The notes under the pieces are model-generated. The model ran no database searches. It saw nothing but the letters and a program-made list of their open reading frames with translations, and was not told where the DNA came from. 64,000 bases of DNA from Nonomuraea coxensis DSM 45129 (GTDB lineage Bacteria > Actinomycetota > Actinomycetes > Streptosporangiales > Streptosporangiaceae): assembly GCF_019397265.1 (NCBI RefSeq), contig NZ_CP068985.1, positions 3,886,501 through 3,950,500 on the forward strand. The letters run 5' to 3'. Made by a program: the position numbers and the translations under genes. Positions 1 through 6,855 of this stretch are shown here, piece by piece. Numbering within the stretch: the stretch's first letter is position 1; each line of letters begins with the position of its first letter.

Positions 1-828
1 GCGCTGCCCGCCGCCGCCGTCCAGCTCGTGACCGGCGACGTCGAGGTGGGCCGGCGGCTGGTCGAGGACCGGCGGATCGGCGCGGTGTCGTTCACCGGCT
101 CGGCCGCCGCCGGGCACGCCATCGCCCGCGCCGCCGCCCCCACGAAGGTCCTCCTGGAGCTCGGCTCGAACGCGGCGCTGCTCGTCGCCGCCGACGCCGA
201 CCTGGAGGCCGCCGCCGACGCCGTCGTGCGCGGCGGCTACTACGCCTCGGGGCAGGCGTGCATCTCGGTGCAGCGGGTGCTGGTCGAGGAGCCGGTCGCG
301 GGGGAGTTCCTGTCCCTGCTGGCCGCGCGGGTCGAGGACGTCGCCGTCGGCGACCCCCGCCTGCCCGGCACGCGGGTCGCCCCGCTCATCGGCGAGGCGG
401 CCACCGAGCGCGTCCTGGAGTGGATCGCCGCGTCGGGCGCGCGCGTCGTGGCCGGCGGGCGCCGCGACGGGCGGGCCATCGTCCCCACCGTCCTCGCGGA
501 CGTCCCCGACGGGGCCGCCGCGTGGGACGAGGAGATCTTCGGGCCGGTGGTGTGCGTACGCCCGGTGCCCGACCTGGAGGCCGCCTTCGCCGCCGTCAAC
601 CGCTCCCGGTACGGCCTGCACGCGGCGGTGTTCACCCGGTCGCTGGCGACGGCGTTCGCGGCCGTCGACCGGATCGAGGCCGGGGGTGTCGTGGTCAACG
701 ACGTGCCGGGGTTCCGGGCGGACAACATGCCGTACGGCGGCGTCAAGGACTCCGGGACCGGACGGGAGGGGCCGCGCTTCGCCATCGAGGAGCTGACCGT
801 CACCCGGATGGCGATCATCCGCCCCTGA
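1..828 (+). CDS. aldehyde dehydrogenase family protein, C-terminal part (5' end outside window)
   Basis: The reading frame is open from base 1 to the TGA at 826-828, so the N-terminal part lies outside the window and the first in-frame GTG (28) is not a start. About 275 residues remain. They carry the cofactor-fold motif FTGS, the glutamate motif LELGSN, the catalytic cysteine in SGQACIS and the late motif EEIFGPV, all in the usual order for NAD(P)-dependent aldehyde dehydrogenases, which oxidise aldehydes to acids in the cytoplasm. The substrate cannot be read from sequence. It converges on a short-chain dehydrogenase only 13 bp away, which may point to a shared alcohol/aldehyde oxidation route, but that link is inference. 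Confidence 0.93.
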   Translation, partial: ALPAAAVQLVTGDVEVGRRLVEDRRIGAVSFTGSAAAGHAIARAAAPTKVLLELGSNAALLVAADADLEAAADAVVRGGYYASGQACISVQRVLVEEPVAGEFLSLLAARVEDVAVGDPRLPGTRVAPLIGEAATERVLEWIAASGARVVAGGRRDGRAIVPTVLADVPDGAAAWDEEIFGPVVCVRPVPDLEAAFAAVNRSRYGLHAAVFTRSLATAFAAVDRIEAGGVVVNDVPGFRADNMPYGGVKDSGTGREGPRFAIEELTVTRMAIIRP

Positions 829-841
829 CGCCCGGGGCGGC

Positions 842-1603
842 TCAGTTGGGCGGGTCGAAGCGGCCGTCCACGGCGGTCCAGCCGCCGTCCACGTACAGCA
901 CCGAGCCGGTGACGAAGCTGGCCGCGTCGCCGGCCAGGTAGACCACGGCGCCCGCCATCTCCTCCGCCGACGCCCACCGGCCGAGCGCGGACTTGGCGGC
1001 GTAGGCGGCGTACCAGTCGGGATGCTCCTTGATCTGGCGGGTCAGCGGCGTCTCGACGACGCCGGGGGCGACGGCGTTGACGCGCACGCCGTACGGGCCG
1101 AACTCGGCGGCGGCCGTGCGCAGCAGCTGCACCAGGCCCGCCTTCGTGGCCGCGTACGCGCTCTGCCCCGGCTCCGTCACCGACGCCCGGATGGACGCGA
1201 ACCCGATGATCGAGCCGCGCCGCCGTTCCACCATGCCGGCGCCGAACGCCCGTACGACGTCGAACGACGCCCGCAGGTTGAGCCGCACCACCCGGTCGAA
1301 CTCCTCGCCGGTGTAGTCGAGCAGCCGCTTGCGCACGTTCGTCGCGGCGGTGAACACCAGCACGTCGGCCGGCTCCTCGGCGGCGGCCGTCCGTACGGCG
1401 TCGGGGTCCAGCACGTCCAGCAGCCGCGCGGCGCCCCCGCAGGCGTCGGCGCTCTCCTGGGCCGCCTCCAGGTTCCGGTCCGCGCACACGACGGACGCGC
1501 CGTGCGCGGCCAGCGCCAGCGCCGCCTCCCTGCCGATGCCGCTGCCCGCCCCGATCACCACGGCACGCCGCCCGTCCAGGCGGAACAGCCCGTCATATCC
1601 CAT
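842..1603 (-). CDS. SDR family NAD(P)-dependent oxidoreductase
   Basis: 253 residues, normal length for a classical short-chain dehydrogenase. The N-terminal Rossmann motif GAGSGIG lies near residues 18-24 and the catalytic Tyr-x-x-x-Lys is YAATK, preceded by the usual serine in GFASIRAS. The C-terminus ends in the family pattern GSVLYVDGGW. It should oxidise or reduce a hydroxyl/carbonyl substrate in the cytoplasm; the substrate is unknown. The ATG start is 16 bp from a 15-bp palindrome that resembles a FadR-type operator, so it may be induced by an organic-acid or sugar-acid ligand. Confidence 0.93.
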   Translation of the reverse strand: MGYDGLFRLDGRRAVVIGAGSGIGREAALALAAHGASVVCADRNLEAAQESADACGGAARLLDVLDPDAVRTAAAEEPADVLVFTAATNVRKRLLDYTGEEFDRVVRLNLRASFDVVRAFGAGMVERRRGSIIGFASIRASVTEPGQSAYAATKAGLVQLLRTAAAEFGPYGVRVNAVAPGVVETPLTRQIKEHPDWYAAYAAKSALGRWASAEEMAGAVVYLAGDAASFVTGSVLYVDGGWTAVDGRFDPPN

Positions 1604-1618
1604 GAGGGCACCCTAGCG

Positions 1619-1633
1619 ACTGGTCAGACCAGT
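1619..1633. promoter_or_regulatory. palindrome resembling a FadR/GntR operator
   Basis: ACTGGTCAGACCAGT has perfect 6-bp arms around CAG. The core TGGTCAGACCA fits the TGGTnnGACCA type of site bound by FadR-subfamily GntR repressors. It sits just upstream of the short-chain dehydrogenase start, where it would overlap the promoter. The family assignment comes from the motif only; no regulator gene lies nearby in the window. Confidence 0.5.
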
Positions 1634-1704
1634 GCACCAGGTTGCGCGGCGGCCGAATGCCGCCGCCGCCGGGAACTGTCGGTGCCGTCCGGAAGGATGA
1701 CGCC

Positions 1705-2358
1705 ATGACACACTCCGGCACGCACCCCGGCACGGCGGCCTTCTGGGACGCCGCCGCCGGCACGTTCGACGAGGAGGCGGATCACGGCCTGCGCGACCCC
1801 CGTGTCCGCGCCGCCTGGGCCGCGCGCCTGGCCGCGTGGCTGCCGCCCGGGGACGGGCGGCTCGACACGCTCGACCTCGGCTGCGGCACGGGCTCGCTGT
1901 CGCTGCTGCTGGCCGAGGCGGGTCATCGGGTGACGGGGGTCGATCTCGCGCCGCGCATGGTGGAGCGGGCGCGGGCCAAGCTCGCCGGCACCGGCGCCGT
2001 CGTGACGGTGGGCGACGCCGCCGCGCCTCCGGTGGGGGAGCGGCGCTTCGACGTGGTGCTGTCCCGCCATCTCGTCTGGGCCCTGCCCCGGCCGGAGGAG
2101 GCGCTGGCCCGCTGGGCGGGGCTGCTGCGCTCCGGCGGCCGGCTCGTCCTCGTCGAGGGCCGCTGGAGCAATGTCCCCCGCCGCGAGGGCACGCCCTGGG
2201 ACGGCGGGGTCACCGCGACCGAGCTGGTGGCCGCGCTGCGCCGGCTCCCCGTCCCGCTGACGGACCTCCAGGTCGACCCCCTCACCGACCCCCTCCTGTG
2301 GGGCAAGGAGATCACCGACGAACGCTACGCCGTGACAGCGACCAGAGCACCGACGTAG
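1705..2358 (+). CDS. class I SAM-dependent methyltransferase
   Basis: 217 residues from the ATG at 1705, chosen because GGAAGGA lies 7 bp upstream; an in-frame upstream start at 1642 has no good ribosome site. Motif I is LDLGCGTGSLSLLLAE, followed by the acidic residue in VTGVDLAPRMVERA and the post-motif VGDAA, typical of methyltransferase domain 11/25 proteins. It should transfer a methyl group from S-adenosylmethionine in the cytoplasm; the acceptor is unknown. Stand-alone gene with no obvious operon partner. Confidence 0.9.
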   Translation: MTHSGTHPGTAAFWDAAAGTFDEEADHGLRDPRVRAAWAARLAAWLPPGDGRLDTLDLGCGTGSLSLLLAEAGHRVTGVDLAPRMVERARAKLAGTGAVVTVGDAAAPPVGERRFDVVLSRHLVWALPRPEEALARWAGLLRSGGRLVLVEGRWSNVPRREGTPWDGGVTATELVAALRRLPVPLTDLQVDPLTDPLLWGKEITDERYAVTATRAPT

Positions 2359-2431
2359 GCGGCCCCGCCGCCGGAAAAGGCGGAGCCCAGGAGAGGCGGT
2401 TCCGGGGGAGACGGGTCAGGCGGACACGGGG

Positions 2432-2525
2432 TCAAGAGGAGACGGCTCAAGAGGAGACGGCTCAAGGGGAGACGCGGTCAAGGGGAGACGCGGTCAAGGG
2501 GAGACGCGGTCAAGGGGGGACGGGG
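2432..2525. repeat. tandem array of 15-16 bp units
   Basis: Six consecutive units: two copies of TCAAGAGGAGACGGC (2432-2461), three of TCAAGGGGAGACGCGG (2462-2509) and one diverged copy (2510-2525). The array lies between the methyltransferase end and the stop codon of the convergent acetyltransferase; the acetyltransferase stop region (GGGGTCAGGCGGGG at 2527-2540) looks like a related, diverged unit. This is a short minisatellite, probably made by slippage. Confidence 0.85.
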
Positions 2526-2530
2526 CGGGG

Positions 2531-3097
2531 TCAGGCGGGGACGGGGTGTGGGTGGCCGGGGCGTGGGTGGTTGGGGAGGAGTTCGTATTCGACCTCGCCC
2601 TGGTCCGAGCCCTCGATCGGGTCGGGCCAGTCCTCGTGGAAGGTGCGCACGAGCCGCATGCCGCACTTCTCCATGACCCGCCGCGACCGCAGGTTGACCG
2701 CCATCGTCTGGGCGAAGACCCGGCGCGCCCCCAGCTCCCCGAACGCCCTGTCGATGAGCGCCAGCGAGCCCTCCGTCGCGTACCCCTTCCCCCAGGCCGC
2801 CCGGTGCAGCCGGTAGCCCAGCTCCAGCTCGTCGGCCGGCCCGCCCTCGGCGGGGCGCAGGTGGAACCAGCCGAGGAAGTCGCCCGACGCCTTCTCGACG
2901 GCCGCGTGGAAGTCGCCGCGGACGAACCGCGGCAGGGTCTCCCCGACGATCCGCTCGCGCGGCACCGGCTTGCCGCCGTTGAGGTGGCGCATGACCTCGG
3001 CGTCGTTGTGCAGGGCGACCAGGTGGTCGGCGTCGGCGGTGGTGAAGGGGCGCAGGATCAGCCGCGCGGTTTCCAGAGGAGCGTCCACCGGGCACAC
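2531..3097 (-). CDS. GNAT family N-acetyltransferase (RimJ/RimL type)
   Basis: 188 residues, usual length for this family. It begins with the typical ETARLILRPFTTADAD and contains the acyl-CoA pyrophosphate loop area ELGYRLHRAAWGKGYATEG (near residues 90-108) and the ARRVFAQTMAVNLRSRRVMEKCGMR segment shared by RimJ/RimL-like enzymes. It should acetylate an amino group, possibly a protein N-terminus or small molecule. The last about 15 residues are a Pro/His/Gly-rich tail (PRPGHPHPVPA) that looks like low-complexity drift next to the tandem repeat. Confidence 0.88.
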   Translation of the reverse strand: MCPVDAPLETARLILRPFTTADADHLVALHNDAEVMRHLNGGKPVPRERIVGETLPRFVRGDFHAAVEKASGDFLGWFHLRPAEGGPADELELGYRLHRAAWGKGYATEGSLALIDRAFGELGARRVFAQTMAVNLRSRRVMEKCGMRLVRTFHEDWPDPIEGSDQGEVEYELLPNHPRPGHPHPVPA

Positions 3098-3240
3098 GGT
3101 AGCCGCCTGTGTGTCCCGTTCTCGACCGGTTTTTCGCGCCGGGCGTGCTCCGCGTCGCCCGGCTTTCCTGGACGGCCGGGCTGGTGCACTGTGGGAGCAG
3201 GCACCAGCACTCGTCCGAGCCCGTCCGGAAGGAACCGCTC

Positions 3241-3435
3241 ATGCAGGCGAACGTCGGTGACATCTTGCTCGTCCACGGCAACGTCGTCGGCCAGGCCGAC
3301 CGCAAGGCCGTGATCGTGGAGGTACGCGGCGCCGACGGAGCGCCGCCCTACGTGGTCCGCTTCGGCGACGGCCACACGCAGTTCGTCTACCCGGGCCCCG
3401 ACGCGGTGGTCCTGCCGGGGGAGCCGTCCGGCTGA
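3241..3435 (+). CDS. DUF1918 domain-containing protein
   Basis: 64 residues from the ATG at 3241, with GGAAGGAAC directly upstream. The sequence MQANVGDILLVHGNVVG, then VRGADGAPPYVVRFGDGHTQFVYPGPD, matches the small DUF1918 family, a short beta-rich domain common in actinobacteria and of unknown function. Longer upstream extensions of the frame have no ribosome site. Its last 49 bp overlap the 3' end of the convergent gene at 3387-3971. Confidence 0.85.
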   Translation: MQANVGDILLVHGNVVGQADRKAVIVEVRGADGAPPYVVRFGDGHTQFVYPGPDAVVLPGEPSG

Positions 3436-3971
3436 CCCGGCGGCGGCTCGGCGAGGGAACGCAGCGCCTGCGCGGCGTCGCGCCCCGACCCGGCCGCGAC
3501 CTGGGTGCCGCCGGGGTCGCGGGCGATGGCGACGATCAGCCCGCCCACCGGGTCGCGGCCCAGCGTGACCGTGTGGCCGTCGGCGAGCAGCGCGTCGGCG
3601 TCCGGGCGGCGCGGCACGGCGGGCGGCTCCAGCAGCAGGCGGGCCGCGATCAGCGCCGCGACGGGGGTGCGGTGGCGGGTGAGGAGCACGGGCTCGTCGT
3701 CGTACGGTCCGGCGACCTGGCGGACGAGGTCGCCGAGCTTCGAGCGGGCCGTGGACAGCGACACGACCGGCAGCCCGGTCAGCACTCCGGCCACCCGCGA
3801 CAGCGGCACCAGCGCCGCCCACTCCCAGCGTTCGCGGGTGATCAGGCTGACCCGGCCGTTCCTGGCGGCGTCGACGAGCGCGCCCCAGCGGGCGCGCGCG
3901 TCCTCGACGGCGACGGGTGTGCCGAGCCGGGCCACGAGCTCCTCGTAGGAGGGCCGCTCCATCTCGATCAC
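3387..3971 (-). CDS. Phd/YefM-like antitoxin-type protein with two tandem Phd-like modules
   Basis: 194 residues from a GTG at 3971 (an internal ATG at 3962 is possible). Two stretches look like the prevent-host-death fold: about residues 20-60 (VEDARARWGALVDAARNG..VSLITRERWEWAALVPLSRV) and about 68-110 (VSLSTARSKLGDLVRQV..EPVLLTRHRTPVAALIAARL). Single Phd antitoxins are usually 80-90 residues, so this is a duplicated form. The C-terminal 80 residues are unassigned (GGLIVAIARDPGGTQVAAGSGRDAAQALRSLAE); they loosely recall HicB-like domains, a weak impression. No toxin gene is adjacent, so this may be an orphan DNA-binding protein. Confidence 0.7.
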   Translation of the reverse strand: MIEMERPSYEELVARLGTPVAVEDARARWGALVDAARNGRVSLITRERWEWAALVPLSRVAGVLTGLPVVSLSTARSKLGDLVRQVAGPYDDEPVLLTRHRTPVAALIAARLLLEPPAVPRRPDADALLADGHTVTLGRDPVGGLIVAIARDPGGTQVAAGSGRDAAQALRSLAEPPPGQPDGSPGRTTASGPG

Positions 3972-3995
3972 CGGTCATCCATGTTGATCACCGGT
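3966..3995. promoter_or_regulatory. direct repeat at the start of the Phd-like gene (candidate autoregulatory operator)
   Basis: GATCACCGGT occurs at 3966-3975 and 3986-3995, 20 bp apart, about two helical turns, each with the palindromic core ACCGGT. The first copy overlaps the GTG start and the second lies just upstream. Phd-type antitoxins commonly repress their own promoter by binding repeated sites, so this is a candidate operator for the two-module protein. Confidence 0.45.
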
Positions 3996-4042
3996 GAATC
4001 GTAAGGTTCCTTACAGAAGCTCGCCAACCCCGCGGCCCGCGC

Positions 4043-4150
4043 TCAGGGGAGGGAGCGGCCGATGCGGAGGCGGAGCCGGTCGCCGTGGCGGGCGGCCTCG
4101 CTCACGCTCCACAGCTGCTCGTCGACGACCGTTCCCTGGGCCGTCATCGG
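4043..4150 (-). pseudogene. 3' remnant of a small gene split by the TnpB element
   Basis: Read on the minus strand this segment gives PMTAQGTVVDEQLWSVSE.. to RIGRSLP and a TGA at 4045-4043. Joined directly to the segment at 5526-5705 it restores one uninterrupted reading frame of 95 residues with no extra or missing bases (..GRVGGY/PMTAQG..). I do not recognise the protein: it has no membrane segment or known motif. As it stands the gene is broken. Confidence 0.75.
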
Positions 4151-4165
4151 AAAACTCCGAGGAAA

Positions 4166-4185
4166 CCCCCGCCTTCAGGCGGGGG
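4166..4185. repeat. left-end hairpin of the TnpB element
   Basis: CCCCCGCC-TTCA-GGCGGGGG, a perfect 8-bp stem starting 15 nt inside the inferred left boundary. It mirrors the right-end hairpin in length and architecture. In this family such subterminal hairpins are recognised by the single-strand transposase. Confidence 0.85.
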
Positions 4186-4294
4186 AGGAATCGGACCCCT
4201 GCGGAGCAGGACAGGGGCAGCTGATTCGCCACAAGGCGAACCGGTGTCTCGAACACGCACACGATGCTCAGCTGATCGCGGCAGAATGTGAGAT

Positions 4295-5401
4295 GTGGCG
4301 CAGATCGTGAAGCGGGCCTACAAGTACCGCTTCTACCCGACCCCCGAGCAGGCCGGCGAGCTTGCCCGGACGTTCGGCTGCATCCGCCTCGTCTACAACA
4401 AGGCTCTGGAGGAGCGGACCCGCGCCTACACCCTGGAAGGGCGTCGCATCTCCTACGCGGAGTCGTCGGCGATGCTCACAGCGTGGAAGCGCAGCGGCGA
4501 CTACGACTTCCTGTCCGAGGTGTCGTCGGTCCCTCTTCAGCAGGCGCTTCGCCACCTTCAGGCCGGGTTCGCGAACTTCTTCGCCAAGCGCGCCGAGTAC
4601 CCGACGTTCAAGAGCAAGAAGAAGTCGCGCCTGTCGGCGGAGTACACCCGCTCGGCGTTCCGCTGGCGGGACGGAACCTTGACGCTGGCGAAGATGGGCG
4701 CGCCGCTGGACATCGTGTGGTCGCGCTCCCTTCCCGAGGGTGCCGAGCCGTCCACGGTGACGGTGTCGAAGGACTCGGCGGGCCGCTGGTTCGTGTCCCT
4801 GCTGGTGGAGGAGAAGATCAGTCCTCTCCCGCCGGTGAGGCAGAACGTGGGCGTGGACGCGGGCATCACCGCTCTGGCCACGCTCTCGACCGGGGAGAAG
4901 GTCGTCAACCCGCGTCACGAGCGCCGCGACCGGCGCAGGATGGCCAAGGCTCAGCGGGTTCTCGCCCGTAAGGAGAAGGGCAGCAACAACCGGGCCAAGG
5001 CCAGGCTGAAGGTCGCCAAGGTCCACGCCCGGATCACCGACCGCAGGAGAGATCACCTGCACAAGGTCACGACACGGCTTGTTCGCGAGAACCAAACGAT
5101 CGCCGTGGAAGACCTGACCGTCCGCAACATGGTCCGCAACCACAGCCTGGCCCGCGCCATCTCGGACGCGTCCTGGCGGGAACTCCTCTCCATGCTGAAG
5201 TACAAGGCCGCCTGGTACGGGCGGACGCTGGTGGCGGTGGACCGCTGGTTCCCCTCCTCCAAGCTGTGCTCGGCGTGCGGGGCCTTGCAAGACAAGTTGC
5301 CGCTGAACATCCGCGCATGGACGTGCGCCTGCGGCGCGGTCCACGACCGGGACGTGAACGCGGCCAAGAACGTGCTCGCCGCCGGGCTGGCGGAGAGCTG
5401 A
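4295..5401 (+). CDS. tnpB: TnpB, RNA-guided endonuclease/transposase-accessory protein (OrfB family)
   Basis: 368 residues from a GTG at 4295, full length for the family. The N-terminus has the helix-turn-helix type start KRAYKYRFYPTPEQ. The RuvC-like catalytic residues are all present: Asp188 in NVGVDAGI, Glu272 in IAVEDLTV and Asp353 in HDRDVNAAKN. A four-cysteine zinc finger (Cys325, 328, 344, 346; CSACG..CACG) lies in the usual place. So the nuclease appears intact. TnpB proteins use an RNA from the element's right end to cut DNA matching the flanking guide, which favours retention of the element. No tnpA accompanies it. Confidence 0.95.
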   Translation: MAQIVKRAYKYRFYPTPEQAGELARTFGCIRLVYNKALEERTRAYTLEGRRISYAESSAMLTAWKRSGDYDFLSEVSSVPLQQALRHLQAGFANFFAKRAEYPTFKSKKKSRLSAEYTRSAFRWRDGTLTLAKMGAPLDIVWSRSLPEGAEPSTVTVSKDSAGRWFVSLLVEEKISPLPPVRQNVGVDAGITALATLSTGEKVVNPRHERRDRRRMAKAQRVLARKEKGSNNRAKARLKVAKVHARITDRRRDHLHKVTTRLVRENQTIAVEDLTVRNMVRNHSLARAISDASWRELLSMLKYKAAWYGRTLVAVDRWFPSSKLCSACGALQDKLPLNIRAWTCACGAVHDRDVNAAKNVLAAGLAES

Positions 5402-5545
5402 AACGCCTGTGGAGCTGGTGTAAGACCTCAACGAGAGTCCTCTCGGGCGGGCGACCGGCTGCGAAACAGGAACCCTCACGGGTGACCGTGGGAATCCCCC
5501 TCCTCCAGGAGGGGGAGGATGTCAAGTAGCCGCCCACGCGCCCCG
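5402..5545 (+). ncRNA. putative omega RNA (reRNA) scaffold plus guide
   Basis: The stretch between the tnpB stop and the right end (5402-5525) is non-coding and strongly structured: a small GC hairpin near 5472-5492 (CTCACGG/CCGTG) and the terminal 8-bp hairpin at 5496-5515. In characterised TnpB systems this region is the scaffold of the guide RNA, and the guide is the host sequence just past the end; here that would be GTAGCCGCCCACGCGCCCCG (5526-5545). The 5' limit is a guess, because such RNAs often begin inside tnpB. Confidence 0.5.
5496..5515. repeat. right-end hairpin of the TnpB element
   Basis: CCCCCTCC-TCCA-GGAGGGGG, a perfect 8-bp stem ending 10 nt before the inferred right boundary. 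It is the counterpart of the left-end hairpin and likely also the 3' stem-loop of the guide-RNA scaffold. Confidence 0.85.
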
Positions 5546-5705
5546 TGCAGTGCAGGAGCTGCGCCCGCGACTCGGTGTCGCCGCCGAAGACGACGAGGAA
5601 GTCGTCGGTGCCGGCGGGGGCGTCCAGGACGAGGCCGGGGGACAGGTGGGAGTGGGGGACCGTGATGACGTACTGGCTGGCGTATTCGCTCACGAGGAGA
5701 GCCAC
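5526..5705 (-). pseudogene. 5' part of a small gene split by the TnpB element
   Basis: From a GTG at 5705 the minus strand encodes about 60 residues (MALLVSEYASQYVIT..FLVVFGGDTESRAQLLHCTGRVGGY) before running into the element, where the frame continues with foreign residues. It pairs in frame with 4043-4150 to give a 95-residue protein of unknown function. An internal GTG at 5693 is another possible start. A 16-bp perfect palindrome, CCCCGGC-AG-GCCGGGG at 5708-5723, lies immediately upstream and may have been its operator. Confidence 0.7.
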
Positions 5706-5772
5706 TACCCCGGCAGGCCGGGGCGAGACGCCTCAGTCACCGGTGGCGGGATACCGCTTTCCTGGCTTATGG

Positions 5773-5786
5773 GGTGAAATATCACC
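5773..5786. promoter_or_regulatory. palindrome upstream of the acetyl xylan esterase gene
   Basis: GGTGA-AATA-TCACC has perfect 5-bp arms around an AT-rich centre and lies 28 bp before the GTG start at 5814, in the locally AT-richer spacer expected to hold the promoter. Shape and place suit a repressor site. The regulator family is not evident. Confidence 0.35.
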
Positions 5787-5813
5787 ATCGTTCCACCAGC
5801 TATGGGAGCATCC

Positions 5814-6794
5814 GTGCCACTGTTCGACCTGCCGCTCGACGAGCTTCGCGCCTACCGCCCCGACCGCGACGAGCCCGCCGACTTCGACGACTTCTGGGCC
5901 CGCACGCTGGCCGAGGCCAGGGAGCACGACCTGGCGGCCGCCTACACGCCCTACGACCTGCCCCTCGCCGCCGTCGAGGTGTACGAGGCGTCGTTCGCGG
6001 GCTGGGGCGGCCACCGCATCAACGGCTGGTTCCTGCTGCCGCGCGGCGCCGACGGCCCGGTGCCGTGCGTCATGCACTACATCGGCTACAGCGGCGGTCG
6101 CGGCTTCCCCAAGGACCACCTGCTGTGGCCCTCGGCCGGGTACGCGGTGTTCGTCATGGAGACCCGCGGCCACGGCGGTGCGAACGTCGGCAGCCCCGGC
6201 ACCACGCCCGACCCCCACGGCGGCGCGAACCCACAGGCTCCCGGCATGATGACCCGGGGCATCCTCGACCCCGAGGACTACTACTACCGCCGCGTGTTCA
6301 CCGACGCCGTCCGGGCCGTGGACGCGGTGCTGGAGCACCCGGCGGTGGACGGGAGCAGGATCGTCGTCTCCGGCGGCAGCCAGGGCGGCGGCATCGCGCA
6401 GGCGACGGCCGCGCTGCATCCGGCGGTCAAGGCGGCGCTGGTCGACGTGCCGTTCCTGACACACTTCCGGCGGGCGGTCGAGATCACCGGGCGGGATCCG
6501 TACCAGGAGCTGGTCCGCTTCATGGCGACCCGCAGGGACAGCGCCGAGCAGGTCTTCCGGACGCTGGCGTACTTCGACGGGATGAACTTCGCCGCGCGGG
6601 GCCGGGTGCCCGCGCTCTACTCGGTGGCGCTGATGGACGACGTGTGCCCGCCGTCCACGGTGTTCGCCGCCTACAACCACTGGCAGGGGCCGAAGGAGAT
6701 CGTCGTGTGGCCCTGGAACAACCACGAGGGCGGCGGCGGGTACCAGAGCGAGGAGCAGGTGCGCTACCTCCACAAGCTGCTCACCACCGGCTGA
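5814..6794 (+). CDS. acetyl xylan esterase / cephalosporin-C deacetylase family protein
   Basis: 326 residues from the GTG at 5814, preferred over an ATG at 5802 because GGAG lies 5 bp upstream of the GTG. It is typical in length for the AXE1 family (carbohydrate esterase family 7). The alpha/beta-hydrolase elbow is SGGSQGGG (Ser near 189), the acid is in ALMDDVCPPS (near 275) and the histidine in NNHEGGGGY (near 303). Early motifs AGWGGHRINGWFLLP and YSGGRGFP, and ETRGHG, are also family hallmarks. It should remove acetyl groups from xylo-oligosaccharides or similar esters. No signal peptide, so it acts in the cytoplasm on imported substrates. Confidence 0.93.
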   Translation: MPLFDLPLDELRAYRPDRDEPADFDDFWARTLAEAREHDLAAAYTPYDLPLAAVEVYEASFAGWGGHRINGWFLLPRGADGPVPCVMHYIGYSGGRGFPKDHLLWPSAGYAVFVMETRGHGGANVGSPGTTPDPHGGANPQAPGMMTRGILDPEDYYYRRVFTDAVRAVDAVLEHPAVDGSRIVVSGGSQGGGIAQATAALHPAVKAALVDVPFLTHFRRAVEITGRDPYQELVRFMATRRDSAEQVFRTLAYFDGMNFAARGRVPALYSVALMDDVCPPSTVFAAYNHWQGPKEIVVWPWNNHEGGGGYQSEEQVRYLHKLLTTG

Positions 6795-6810
6795 GCCGGC
6801 GCGTGGGGCC

Positions 6811-6850
6811 GCCCCCCGCCGGGCCGCGGCTCAAGGAGCCCGGCGGGGGC
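6811..6850. terminator. bidirectional GC hairpin between convergent genes
   Basis: CCCCCGCCGGG at 6813-6823 pairs perfectly with CCCGGCGGGGG at 6839-6849 across a 15-nt loop. It lies between the esterase stop (6794) and the stop of the convergent HesB-like gene (6856). There is no T-run, as is usual in high-GC actinomycetes. Confidence 0.65.
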
Positions 6851-6855
6851 CCGCC

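Larger units (their letters stand above)
4151..5525 (+). mobile_element. IS200/IS605-type element carrying only tnpB
   Basis: About 1375 bp. It carries a TnpB gene and no TnpA. Each end has a 20-nt hairpin with an 8-bp stem and 4-nt loop: 4166-4185 (left, loop TTCA) and 5496-5515 (right, loop TCCA), as expected for elements that move as single-stranded DNA. The right end is GAGGATGTCAA, ending in TCAA as in many members of the family. The limits were chosen because removing 4151-5525 exactly rejoins a flanking reading frame; no target duplication is present, also as expected. Mobilisation would need a TnpA in trans. Confidence 0.85.

Noticed and set aside
2432..2525. CRISPR array
   Set aside because: The units are contiguous, 15-16 bp long and without spacers; no cas gene is present.
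3387..3971. A complete toxin-antitoxin pair
   Set aside because: The neighbours are DUF1918 and a broken small gene; no RelE, Doc or PIN-type toxin is adjacent.
4151..5525. A full IS605-type transposon with TnpA
   Set aside because: There is no room for and no trace of a Y1 transposase on either side of tnpB; the element is of the tnpB-only kind.
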